Shown: piece by piece, positions 40,076-48,120 of the stretch
Position numbering within the stretch: position 1 is the first letter of the stretch
Layout: each line of letters opens with the position of its first letter
From: JAAFHB01 sp963675995
GTDB lineage: Bacteria; Bacteroidota; Bacteroidia; Bacteroidales; Prolixibacteraceae
DNA length: 64,000 nucleotides
Reading direction: 5' to 3'
Assembly (NCBI GenBank): GCA_963675995.2
Contig: CAXXIY010000001.1
Coordinates: forward strand, 2,046,001 to 2,110,000
The notes under the pieces: model-generated
The model's database searches: none
What the model was told of the DNA's origin: nothing
What the model saw: the letters and a program-made list of their open reading frames with translations, nothing else
Position numbers and translations under genes: made by a program

Positions 40076-40957
40076 CTATTGGGAGATACGATCCTTAAAA
40101 TCTTGGAGTGATTGACCCGTGTTGGTTTTAAAAAACTTACTGAAATGGGAGGGATCTTCGAATCCCAGGTCGAATCCAATCTCTTTACCGCTTTTCCCTG
40201 TAAAGATGACCATCCGCTTTGCTTCGAGGATGATCCGGTCCTGGATATACTCCTTGGCCGAGATATTTACTGCCGATTTAATCACCTCATTGAGGTAATT
40301 TGGTGTGACACTTAATGCTTCGGCGTACTCCCTGACCTGATGCCACTTAGCGAAATGTTTTTCTACTATGTCTTTAAAATGCTTAACAATGGTTTTGCCG
40401 ACTTCCAGATTTTGGGTATTGGTATCCGATGAATAATTTCTGCTACATTCAATCAGAAAGAGTTTTAGGTAGGCGCCAATCGTTTCAAAGTACAGATTAT
40501 CCTGGTTATGAAAAGCCGACAACATTTGTCCGGCAAAAGATTTAAGTATTGAAACCAGATGATCGGAAAGCACAAGGGGAGGAGTTTCATCACTTTTGTG
40601 AAATAATCTCAAATTCGAAATAAAATCATTGCGGATGCTGTTTTTTTCAAGAAACTCCGCTGTGAAAAGTATTACATATCCGGTTGGATCAGGATTGGTA
40701 ATAATCTGATGTACCTGTCCGGGACTTACAAAGAAGATATGATGCGGCAATATTGGGTACTCTCTGAAATCGATGATGTGTTTTCCTGTGGCAGTCAGCG
40801 GCCAGATCACCGTATAATAATTGTGCCGGTGGGGAGTGTCGGCGATTCCTCCTAACTGCTGGTCAACTTCTTCCATTGTTTTCATTACGAAATGGGCTGG
40901 TGCACCATTCAGCAATAAATCGAGGCTATATATTTTGTCAGTTTCCTTAGTTGGCAT
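40076..40957 (-). CDS. AraC family transcriptional regulator
   Basis: A 293-residue regulator with an N-terminal cupin sensor (DTPHRHNYYTVIWPLTATGKHIIDFREYPILPHHIFFVSPGQVHQI, residues ~40-90) and a C-terminal double helix-turn-helix domain: VREYAEALSVTPNYLNEVIKSAVNISAKEYIQDRIILEAKRM and GKEIGFDLGFEDPSHFSKFFKTNTGQSLQDFK. The last segment is the strongest family signature. It is followed after 134 bases by yceI and pirin on the same strand, which are likely targets. The inducer is unknown. Confidence 0.92.
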   Translation of the reverse strand: MPTKETDKIYSLDLLLNGAPAHFVMKTMEEVDQQLGGIADTPHRHNYYTVIWPLTATGKHIIDFREYPILPHHIFFVSPGQVHQIITNPDPTGYVILFTAEFLEKNSIRNDFISNLRLFHKSDETPPLVLSDHLVSILKSFAGQMLSAFHNQDNLYFETIGAYLKLFLIECSRNYSSDTNTQNLEVGKTIVKHFKDIVEKHFAKWHQVREYAEALSVTPNYLNEVIKSAVNISAKEYIQDRIILEAKRMVIFTGKSGKEIGFDLGFEDPSHFSKFFKTNTGQSLQDFKDRISQ

Positions 40958-41178
40958 TTAATTGAAGATTTTCTCAAAATTAAGGTTAATAAAAGGGAAT
41001 GGCAAGTCACTGTCAATAATTGTCACCTTGACTCTTACTGGTATTTTTTTTAATACTGCAACATGGTTCCTTAATTTATCCTGAATATAATATGTCATTA
41101 TTATTCGTTATTATAATTTATGTTCTTTAAATTTGAGGATTCAGATATCTAAGCCGCGGACTTAATAATTTTTTAGGT

Positions 41179-41766
41179 ATGATATTAAAGCAGAAGCAGG
41201 GGGGGCAACACAGAGAATTTGAAATTGTAAATGAGCTGGTGAAAGTGAAATTCTCGACCCTGGGCGAAGCAAAGGAGTGGACAGTAAGTCTTGAAGATAT
41301 TGGAGATGAGCTCGTTTATATTACAGCTACGAGAAAAAGGGGTTATGTTATTTCGTCGGTAATGGTTGCATTTTTAATCTTCATTACTATTGCCCTGTTT
41401 ATGAGCGATGATATAAACGGTAATCTTCCGGTAGTGTTGGTATCTTATCTCATTTGTGGAATGGTGATGGGGTTAATTTGGTTTTTACCATTAAAAAAAG
41501 AGATTCATCTGGTGGGAGGAGCTGTAAATCTCACTTTTTATCAGGATAGCCCCTCGCCTGAAAAAGCTAATTTTTTTGTAAATGAGTTGATTAAAAGATC
41601 TAAAGCGTTTTTAATTGCTAAATATGGTAAAGTTGATCCTGATCTGCCGGAGGATACAATGATTAATCAATTTAACTGGTTAAAGAATAGGAATTTAATT
41701 TCAGAGGAGACCTATCTGGAACTGAAAGAGGATTATAAAATAAAGCGATTATTGACTCGTCATTAA
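41179..41766 (+). CDS. Hypothetical membrane protein with SHOCT-like tail (paralogue 1)
   Basis: A 195-residue protein I cannot name. Residues 1-55 are soluble, with KVKFSTLGEAKEWTVSLEDIGDELVYI; two transmembrane helices follow (about 57-77 and 90-108); then a soluble domain ending in NQFNWLKNRNLISEETYLELKEDYK, which resembles the short SHOCT oligomerisation motif. The next gene is a clear paralogue with the same layout. The N-terminal part before the helices resembles a small beta domain. A TAAATTTG -7 element lies at 41128-41135. Probably cotranscribed with the following three genes. Confidence 0.65.
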   Translation: MILKQKQGGQHREFEIVNELVKVKFSTLGEAKEWTVSLEDIGDELVYITATRKRGYVISSVMVAFLIFITIALFMSDDINGNLPVVLVSYLICGMVMGLIWFLPLKKEIHLVGGAVNLTFYQDSPSPEKANFFVNELIKRSKAFLIAKYGKVDPDLPEDTMINQFNWLKNRNLISEETYLELKEDYKIKRLLTRH

Positions 41767-41805
41767 TCATTGATATATCAGGTTGTTTAAAGACAAAAGA
41801 ATCCA

Positions 41806-42390
41806 ATGTTGAAGTTTTCACAAAAACAAGGTTACAAACGATGTGAATTTGAACTTAGGGATGATTCCGTATGGATAAAACTAAAGACACTTTCAGGAAT
41901 CAAAGAATGGGTTGTTAAGCTTGAGAATCTTGGAGACCAGACGGTGACAGAGAGAAACACCAGGAAACTGGCTGTTTTTTTTTCCTTATGTTCGGGTGCG
42001 TTCGGCCTGTTCTTTATTGCTGTTAATCTTGCTGACAGAAAACATACCCTTGAACCTTGGGCTGTAATCGTCATCGGCTTATTTTATTTACTTATTGCCG
42101 GCGTTTTATCCATTATTCCCAGTAAAAGAGAGATCCGGATTGTTGGTGGATCACAATCTATGAGCTTTTTTCTTGAAAGTCCCTCGGAGGAAGAAGTTAG
42201 GAAATTTGTGGATCTGGTAATCCAACAGTCAAAGGAGGTCATTCTGAGGAAATACGGAGCTATTGATATCGATGTTCCTGAGGAAGTAATGATGAATCAG
42301 CTGAATTGGCTGCGGAACCGGAATGTCATCACCGAATCAAAATACAAGGAGTTGAAAAATGAATATAAAACCAAAAAACTAATGAGTTAA
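41806..42390 (+). CDS. Hypothetical membrane protein with SHOCT-like tail (paralogue 2)
   Basis: A 194-residue paralogue of the preceding gene: KLKTLSGIKEWVVKLENLGDQTV corresponds to the first protein's VKFSTLGEAKEWTVSLEDIG, two transmembrane helices lie at about 53-73 and 83-101, and the end is MMNQLNWLRNRNVITESKYKELKNEYK. Conservation is strongest in the segment before the helices, in the PS-K-EI--VGG part after them and in the tail. The pair arose by tandem duplication. Function unknown; membrane location and tail suggest hetero-oligomers. Confidence 0.65.
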   Translation: MLKFSQKQGYKRCEFELRDDSVWIKLKTLSGIKEWVVKLENLGDQTVTERNTRKLAVFFSLCSGAFGLFFIAVNLADRKHTLEPWAVIVIGLFYLLIAGVLSIIPSKREIRIVGGSQSMSFFLESPSEEEVRKFVDLVIQQSKEVILRKYGAIDIDVPEEVMMNQLNWLRNRNVITESKYKELKNEYKTKKLMS

Positions 42391-42446
42391 GCCGTTTTGT
42401 AATGCGGACTCTGATGTGAAATTATTTAAAAAGTTATAGAAACGTA

Positions 42447-43991
42447 ATGAGAAAATTAGTTGCAATTGGATTTTTCTGTTTTGGTACGCTGACACTTTTG
42501 GCGCAATCGGAATTATCAATTCAAAATTCAGAAAAAATTGTCGGTAAACATTCCAAGACTAATAAAGATATATTGGCAAAGGAGTATATTTTCCCCGAAA
42601 GGATTGATCAGTACCAATTGGATTCCGCAAGCGGTTTTGTGGCTGTTCAACTTCGCGGAACCACTAAAAATGGCAAATGGCTGAATAATTCCGGAAATAT
42701 TGCACTCTTTGATTTAGTGGCTAATAAAATAAAGTGGGCAAAAAAAATAAACTATTCTCAAAGTAGTATTAAGCAGTTTGGACCATTAATAATACAGAAA
42801 ATAAACGATAAAAGTTTCTGTTTGAATAGTGTGAGTGGGGAGGTCATGTGGGAAGTTAAGAATACAATCTCCTATTTCGAGCGGGGGAGGAATCTGGGAA
42901 TTGGCTATAAATCGAATAATTTGACTGGTAGTTCAAATACCCTGGAGGGGATCGACCTGTTAAATGGGAATAATATCTGGAAGAGAGAGATCAGTCGCGA
43001 ATATGGCTGGAATGACATTTTTCATCTGAATGATTCGGTTTTAATTGTTGCTGCAGCTGGGTTGCACACAATAAATTTAAAAGATGGCACTGGGTGGGAT
43101 TACCATACAATTACAGGCGCCAAAGATTATAAATCGACTGTTGCAACCAATGTTGCCGGAGCTGCGCTTGGAGTACTAACGGGTACCTATATTATGTCAA
43201 CCGGAAGTGATCTGGTAAGAGATATCGTTTCAAATGTTCTAATGGATAGCCTAAACATTTATTTTGCTTCCCGGGAAAATATTACCAGGTTGGATCAACG
43301 TGGAAATGTTAAATGGTCGGTTAATTTTCCTAAGGGTCTATCGAGTAATTCATCCATTTTTATAAAGGATAGTCTTATCTATATGGTAAATAAAGGTTTT
43401 GCATTGATGGGTAACCGGCAGATCGACTTTGGAACTCCATTTCTTGCCGCTTATAATAAGAATACAGGTAAACAGCTCTTTCTTAAAACGTTGAGTGACA
43501 AAAAGGATCAAATAAGTGGATTTAAGATCAATAAGGATGAAATAATACTGATTTTAAAGGACCGGGTTTTAAAATATTCTTTAGCCAAAGGTTCACTCCT
43601 TCTTGAAAAATCGTTCGATATTGGACTGGTCGGGGAATTGAGTTATCTTATTGGTGATCAGGTCTATCTTAAAAGAGACAATTCATTTGTTTGTTTGGTC
43701 ACCTCTGATTCCACTAGCAATTATCTATACACCAAGAAAGGTAAGATTCTCAAGTTGAATGGTCAGTATGATATAATGGAACAAATTGATTACCAACAAA
43801 TATACATTTGTTACCTTAAAGCCAAGGGGATTAAATTTTTGGCAAAGGATCAGGGAACTACTGTAATTGGCAGGGATAACCAAAGTCTTGCAGAGTTGAA
43901 GATATCGGGAAATGCAATGTTGAAAGGTTCAAAACTCTACGATATACAGGAGAAAAGTTTCATTGAATTTGATGTGAACGAATTAGAGTAA
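42447..43991 (+). CDS. Exported PQQ-type beta-propeller protein
   Basis: A 514-residue exported protein with signal peptide RKLVAIGFFCFGTLTLLAQ. The mature part reads as a PQQ/BamB-like propeller: repeated strands of the type NIALFDLVANKIKWAKKI, SVSGEVMWEVKN, EGIDLLNGNNIWKREI, ITRLDQRGNVKWSVNFP and LAAYNKNTGKQLFLKTL, each with the W or L following a G-x-x-x-W pattern. No PQQ-binding catalytic residues are evident. A glycine/alanine-rich insert lies at about residues 230-265. It is probably a scaffold or binding protein, 57 bases behind the membrane paralogue pair. Confidence 0.65.
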   Translation: MRKLVAIGFFCFGTLTLLAQSELSIQNSEKIVGKHSKTNKDILAKEYIFPERIDQYQLDSASGFVAVQLRGTTKNGKWLNNSGNIALFDLVANKIKWAKKINYSQSSIKQFGPLIIQKINDKSFCLNSVSGEVMWEVKNTISYFERGRNLGIGYKSNNLTGSSNTLEGIDLLNGNNIWKREISREYGWNDIFHLNDSVLIVAAAGLHTINLKDGTGWDYHTITGAKDYKSTVATNVAGAALGVLTGTYIMSTGSDLVRDIVSNVLMDSLNIYFASRENITRLDQRGNVKWSVNFPKGLSSNSSIFIKDSLIYMVNKGFALMGNRQIDFGTPFLAAYNKNTGKQLFLKTLSDKKDQISGFKINKDEIILILKDRVLKYSLAKGSLLLEKSFDIGLVGELSYLIGDQVYLKRDNSFVCLVTSDSTSNYLYTKKGKILKLNGQYDIMEQIDYQQIYICYLKAKGIKFLAKDQGTTVIGRDNQSLAELKISGNAMLKGSKLYDIQEKSFIEFDVNELE

Positions 43992-44008
43992 ATATTAAAA
44001 TTAGACCA

Positions 44009-45109
44009 ATGAAGAGGCGTTTTATTTGGAGAGTTGTTCTGCTGTTTTCTCTGGTTTCAGTAAAACAGGCTGAAGGTTTTGCGATGACAAAATATGCTTC
44101 TGATGACCAAAAATGCCAGGTCGCTTTTGGGGAAAGCTATCATAACTATTTGCCGGGAAGTTTAATCCGCCTCGACGTTAACTTTAAAAATCCAACCGAA
44201 CGTAATCTTAAGGTGAGTCAGGAGCTGATTGTTACTGATAGGATAGGTGGCCGGTTTTGGAACACAATAATTAACCTGGAATTGATTCCCAAAGGAGATG
44301 CAACAATTCCACTGATCATTCCTGCCCCAAAAGTTTCCGGGATTTTTTATTTGACAACCGGAGATACCGCAAGTAGCAAGGCAGAATTTTTTAACTCATT
44401 TAAATTCAATGTTATTCAGCCTAAAAAATCACTACGGCTATCTAAAATACTTGTGTTTAGTCCCGATTATGAAGAGGATTTAAATGCGTTTCTTAAAACA
44501 TGGGGAATCAAAGCTCCAATGATTTCATGGGGACAGGTTCTTCTCTGCGGGAAAAAAAGCTGGATACGGTACAAGGAAGGCGATCCTGAAATTATTCAAA
44601 TCATTAACAGATCGCTCAGAAGGGAAATGTCGGTGATCTTTCTCGATTTTGGGTCCTCAGGAGCCCGGGAGGAATTGCAAAAGAAGGTGGTCTTACCGTA
44701 CGATGTAAGTGTGAGTTTAATCCATGTGAGATCTACAGAGAAGAGTTTTACCCTCAAACCGGAATTGAAGGAGCTAAACTATGGGTTTACCTCCGGATTA
44801 ATGAACGAGTGGAATGGCTTAAATGGGATAGTGATACCTGCCGAAGATCTCCGGTTTGAAGGGAAGGAAATGAAGATCAATGCTTACGCCACATCGGGGG
44901 ATAATTTAATCCGATTTCCTGTGGTGGAACTTATCCCTCAGCGGGGGAAAGGGAAAGTCTATATAAGCCAGGTGATTACAGAAGATCGTATTGATGAAAA
45001 GATAATTTCTGTTCGGAATAAACCGGAACTACCGGCCTACGATCCAATGGCCGTTCAGTTTCTCCTCAACCTGATCTCTGCAACAGTCGGTGATAACCTT
45101 TTGAAATAA
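44009..45109 (+). CDS. Exported hypothetical protein
   Basis: A 366-residue protein starting with a signal peptide (RRFIWRVVLLFSLVSVKQAEGFA). Residues ~30-145 look like immunoglobulin-type beta domains (LIRLDVNFKNPTERNLKVSQELIVTDRIGG, then ATIPLIIPAPKVSGIFYLT). The rest has mixed alpha/beta stretches (LSKILVFSPDYEEDLNAFLKTWGIK, MSVIFLDFGSSGAREEL) that recall glutamine-amidotransferase-like accessory domains in glycosidases, and ends YDPMAVQFLLNLISATVG. No catalytic site can be identified. 17 bases behind the propeller gene, so likely the last member of the same operon. Confidence 0.6.
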   Translation: MKRRFIWRVVLLFSLVSVKQAEGFAMTKYASDDQKCQVAFGESYHNYLPGSLIRLDVNFKNPTERNLKVSQELIVTDRIGGRFWNTIINLELIPKGDATIPLIIPAPKVSGIFYLTTGDTASSKAEFFNSFKFNVIQPKKSLRLSKILVFSPDYEEDLNAFLKTWGIKAPMISWGQVLLCGKKSWIRYKEGDPEIIQIINRSLRREMSVIFLDFGSSGAREELQKKVVLPYDVSVSLIHVRSTEKSFTLKPELKELNYGFTSGLMNEWNGLNGIVIPAEDLRFEGKEMKINAYATSGDNLIRFPVVELIPQRGKGKVYISQVITEDRIDEKIISVRNKPELPAYDPMAVQFLLNLISATVGDNLLK

Positions 45110-45133
45110 TTTTAAGCCGTTCTGATGTGATAA

Positions 45134-45161
45134 TTGGGATAATCTAAATTTTTTATATTTG
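45134..45161 (+). promoter_or_regulatory. Promoter of the DUF1097 gene
   Basis: TTG at 45134-45136 and TATATTTG at 45154-45161, separated by 17 bases, close to the phylum consensus (usually 19-21). It lies 50 bases before the ATG at 45212. Confidence 0.5.
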
Positions 45162-45211
45162 CCGATAAACAGTTTCCAATTTTTATTTACAACTACTAAA
45201 AATCAAGCTTT

Positions 45212-45739
45212 ATGGATTTCAAAAAATTTATTGTTATTCCTACGTTTATTGCCGTTCTGGCATCTCTTTTTATGGTTCTTGACCATTTTCTCAGCCCTTT
45301 TATGCCAATCGCCGGCAATAAGGGATTCGGTTGGGTCACATTCCAGGCATGGGCACTCTATTTTATTGCTGGTGGAACAGTTAAAGGGGGACTTCGCGTC
45401 TTTTTAGGTTATGTATTGGGGATCATCTCTGCCATCCTGATTATTAAGCTTGCAGGTGTGTTGGGTTCGACTGGCATGTGGGCCGTTCCTCTTGCTGTAC
45501 TGGTGATGGTTATTCCGATGTGTTCAATGGAACGGGCACATGAATTGATTGATTTTGTGCCGGTGATATTTGTTTCCTCTGCTGTAATCTTTGCTTTTGG
45601 GCAAATATATGGCGATGCCACTACTCTGACCTCCTCCGCGATTACCATCCTTGTTTATTGCGCTATTGCGATGTTCTTAGGTTGGGCAACTGTGTCCATA
45701 CGAGGGGCTTACGAAAAGCTGGTTGCAAAACAAAAATAA
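45212..45739 (+). CDS. DUF1097 family membrane protein
   Basis: A 175-residue integral membrane protein with about five hydrophobic helices. GWVTFQAWALYFIAGGTVKGGLRVFLGYVLG near residue 40 is the recognisable DUF1097 segment, and VPVIFVSSAVIFAFG the later one. Relatives include inner-membrane proteins of unknown function near transport genes. It has its own promoter and is followed by a long inverted repeat that separates it from the convergent TPM/LemA genes. Confidence 0.75.
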   Translation: MDFKKFIVIPTFIAVLASLFMVLDHFLSPFMPIAGNKGFGWVTFQAWALYFIAGGTVKGGLRVFLGYVLGIISAILIIKLAGVLGSTGMWAVPLAVLVMVIPMCSMERAHELIDFVPVIFVSSAVIFAFGQIYGDATTLTSSAITILVYCAIAMFLGWATVSIRGAYEKLVAKQK

Positions 45740-45744
45740 TTTGG

Positions 45745-45828
45745 AATTCACAAGAAGACGTAAAGACGCAAAGTGATAAAAGGTATCTCGTTATTTAATT
45801 TGTCGTCTTTACGTCTTGATGTGAAATT
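45745..45828. terminator. Long inverted repeat between convergent genes
   Basis: AAGACGTAAAGACG (45755-45768) pairs perfectly with CGTCTTTACGTCTT (45804-45817), and the arms extend outward (AATTCACA / TGTGAAATT) and inward (CAAA / TTTG) with few mismatches to about 24 bp each. It lies exactly between the stop codons of two convergent genes, so a bidirectional terminator is likely, although it has no strong T run. The AAGACG-type words are also frequent in intergenic repeats of this phylum. Confidence 0.65.
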
Positions 45829-45856
45829 GCAATTCATAAAAATTTCTGGTGAACAT

Positions 45857-46690
45857 TTACCACGATCCGCCGGCACCACCGCCGCCAAAGCTTCCGCCGC
45901 CGAAACCTCCGAAGCTGCTATCAGATGAACCTCCACCAAAACCACTACCTCCTGAAAAATCATTCCATGAACCGCCGTGCCTCCTGCTCATCATATCACC
46001 CAGCAGTAAACCACCAAGAAAACCTCCGGTTGTACCACCTATGCCATGGTAATCGCTGCTTCCCCTTTTTAACGCAAAAACAACGAATAAAATGATCATG
46101 ATGATGGCAAACCCACCAATTCCTGATTTTCCTTTTTTTACTGATTTAACATACTGATCAGCAGTAAATTCTCCTGCTGTAAGTGAAATCAGAACATCCG
46201 TACTTCTGTCGAGTCCTTTAAAATAATCGTTTTGTTTGAATGCCGGCAGTAACTCCGCTCCAACCAACGCCTGACGGGCTACGGCGTCGGGGACTACAGC
46301 TTCAAGACCATATCCAACAGATACAAATACTTCACCCCGCTGATTAGCCATTTTAGGTTTTACCAGGATTAATATCCCATTATTCTTACCCTTCTGGCCG
46401 ATTCCCCACATTTCGGAAAGCTTTATGGCATAATCAGCTTTGTCATAGCCGGAAAGTGTTTTGACTGTAACTATCGCTATCTGAGTTGAGGTTTTCTGAT
46501 TAAAACTAACCAGTTTATTTTCCAGAAAGGCTTGCTGATCAGCCGAGAGTACTCCTGCAAAGTCATTCACAAGACGCGGGGGCTCTGGTCGTGCCGGAAA
46601 TTCACTCTGCCCTTGTGAGATTAGTGGAAATACCAGCCAAATCAACAGGATCAATAGTTCTGAATATTTTGTTATTTGTTTGTTTTTCAT
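45857..46690 (-). CDS. Exported TPM-domain protein with glycine-rich tail (YgcG-like)
   Basis: A 277-residue protein with signal peptide (LLILLIWLVFPLISQGQ), then a TPM domain: VNDFAGVLSADQQAFLENKLVSFNQKTSTQIAIVTVKTLSGYDKADYAIKLSEMWGIGQKGKNNGILILV and FVSVGYGLEAVVPDAVARQ. A transmembrane helix follows (IGGFAIIMIILFVVFAL, ~195-212), and the last ~50 residues are a Gly/Ser/Phe-rich tail ending GGGGAGGSW. Its start overlaps the stop of the preceding TPM gene by one base. TPM domains bind metal and have been linked to photosystem repair and phosphatase activity in plants; in bacteria their function with LemA is unclear. Confidence 0.9.
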   Translation of the reverse strand: MKNKQITKYSELLILLIWLVFPLISQGQSEFPARPEPPRLVNDFAGVLSADQQAFLENKLVSFNQKTSTQIAIVTVKTLSGYDKADYAIKLSEMWGIGQKGKNNGILILVKPKMANQRGEVFVSVGYGLEAVVPDAVARQALVGAELLPAFKQNDYFKGLDRSTDVLISLTAGEFTADQYVKSVKKGKSGIGGFAIIMIILFVVFALKRGSSDYHGIGGTTGGFLGGLLLGDMMSRRHGGSWNDFSGGSGFGGGSSDSSFGGFGGGSFGGGGAGGSW

Positions 46691-47136
46691 TATTTTCCGT
46701 ATGAAATTTCGTCCGAAAGCTCATTTGTGTCATCTGTCTGCCAGGGGAAATATTGCTTCAGTTGTTGTCCCGCTTTCTCAATTCCGTGGATTAATCCAAC
46801 GGCAAATTCACCCCTGCCAAAATGACGGATCATCATCTCTTTTATCTCATTCCAGAATCCATCAGGAACAACTTTATTAATCCCTGAATCGCCCAGGATC
46901 GCGAATTTCCTGTCGTTAATCGAAAGATAAATCAACACCCCATTTCGATCTTTGGTTTCGTTCATCTTCAGCTTCTTAAAGAGCCAGGCAGCCCGGTCGA
47001 GGACCTCCTCTTTGCATTTGCTTTCGATATGGACCCGAATTTCACCACTGGTCTGATGTTCAGCTTCTTCAATGGCTTTGGCAATTAATACCTCATTCTC
47101 TTTCCCGATAAACTCTTTGGGGCTCATAATGGTCAC
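46690..47136 (-). CDS. TPM-domain protein without membrane anchor
   Basis: A 148-residue protein consisting of a TPM domain only: NEVLIAKAIEEAEHQTSGEIRVHIESKCKEEVLDRAAWLFKKLKMNETKDRNGVLIYLSINDRKFAILGDSGINKVVPDGFW and the EFAVGLIHGIEKAGQQLKQYFP end. No signal peptide, so it is probably cytoplasmic or associated with LemA at the membrane. Starts right after the lemA stop (the MSPKEF methionine at 47127 is an alternative start) and overlaps the next gene by one base, making lemA-tpm-tpm a tight operon. Confidence 0.88.
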   Translation of the reverse strand: MTIMSPKEFIGKENEVLIAKAIEEAEHQTSGEIRVHIESKCKEEVLDRAAWLFKKLKMNETKDRNGVLIYLSINDRKFAILGDSGINKVVPDGFWNEIKEMMIRHFGRGEFAVGLIHGIEKAGQQLKQYFPWQTDDTNELSDEISYGK

Positions 47137-47730
47137 TTAAAATTGTACTTTTGGCGCTTTGTCTGCCCCTTTTTCGGCTTCGAAATAAGCTTTTTTCTCG
47201 AAATTACGCATCGAAGCAATAATGCTTTGCGGGAATTGGCGGATATAGGTATTGTATCCTCTTGCCACCTCATTGAATTTTTGCCGCTCTACGGTGATTC
47301 GGTTCTCTGTTCCTTCGAGTTGCGCCTGAAGATTCATGAAACCTTCGTTGGCCTTAAGTTCGGGGTACTTTTCAACAACCACCATTAATCGGCCAAGAGC
47401 TGATGACAACCCTCCCTGAGCCTGCTGAAACTGTTGCATCGATTCCTGCGTAAGTTTTGTAGGATCAACAGTTACCTGGGTCGCTTTTGCCCTTGCTTCA
47501 ATCACAGCTGTTAAGGTCGATTTTTCGAAGTCGGCATATCCTTTAACCGTGCTAACAAGATTGGGAATTAGGTCGGAACGTCGCTGATAGACGTTTTCCA
47601 CCTGAGACCAGGCAGCGGCTACCCCTTCATCCATTGTAACCATCTTATTCCCTGTGGAAATACCCCACTGAAAACCTAAAAATAATAAAACAACAATTAC
47701 GATCAATACAATTATTCCTGTTCTTTTCAT
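47137..47730 (-). CDS. LemA family protein (second copy)
   Basis: A 197-residue membrane-anchored protein with an N-terminal helix (GIIVLIVIVVLLFLGFQWGI) and the LemA core: AAWSQVENVYQRRSDLIPNLVSTVKGYADFEKSTLTAVIEARAKA, MVVVEKYPELKANEGFMNLQAQLEGTENRITVERQKFNEVARGYNTYIRQFPQSIIA. It differs clearly from the copy at 26682, which pairs with HtpX, and here heads a lemA-tpm-tpm operon. No close -7 element was found upstream. Confidence 0.92.
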   Translation of the reverse strand: MKRTGIIVLIVIVVLLFLGFQWGISTGNKMVTMDEGVAAAWSQVENVYQRRSDLIPNLVSTVKGYADFEKSTLTAVIEARAKATQVTVDPTKLTQESMQQFQQAQGGLSSALGRLMVVVEKYPELKANEGFMNLQAQLEGTENRITVERQKFNEVARGYNTYIRQFPQSIIASMRNFEKKAYFEAEKGADKAPKVQF

Positions 47731-48034
47731 CTCTTTTTCTCTTTTAAATTTCTATTATAACAACGAGTTGTACAATTTGATGTGAAATTAATTAACAAAA
47801 TCATATTTTAAAGAGTTTCCTCCTTTTAATTTTGGGAGATGCCCATTTAGCGGTGAATATTTATAACCTCATCCTGTAAAATTGAAAAGGATGAAACCGG
47901 GCGGCTCCATCCTTTTACTAAAACTAACCAAACTAACTAACCTAACTAAACCTAAACTTATGAAAAAAAATGTAATGCAAATGTAGGGGTGTGTCAACTG
48001 ATTTCCAAATTATTAATGTTAAAAAAAAGTAAAA
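47731..48034 (+). other. Intergenic region with susC-like leader relic
   Basis: A hairpin AAAAGGATG (47885-47893) / CATCCTTTT (47908-47916) is followed by CTAAC/CTAAAC-type repeats (47920-47958), then TTATGAAAAAAAATG, a start codon with only eight codons before a stop at 47984. This leader layout is typical of SusC-type TonB-dependent transporter genes in the phylum, so it appears to be what remains of such a gene's 5' end. Confidence 0.5.
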
Positions 48035-48066
48035 TTTGGTAATATTGGGGCTGTTTCGTAGGTTTG
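48035..48066 (+). promoter_or_regulatory. Promoter of the beta-helix gene
   Basis: TTTG at 48035-48038, a 20-base spacer and TAGGTTTG at 48059-48066: a full match to the Bacteroidota consensus, 54 bases before the ATG at 48121. Confidence 0.7.
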
Positions 48067-48120
48067 CCATGATGTTAATACTGAATATCGTGTTTCTTTC
48101 TTACAAATTGATGCCCATTT

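Noticed and set aside
42447..43991. BamB outer-membrane assembly lipoprotein
   Set aside because: Propeller repeats are similar, but there is no lipobox and no bam or der neighbour genes.
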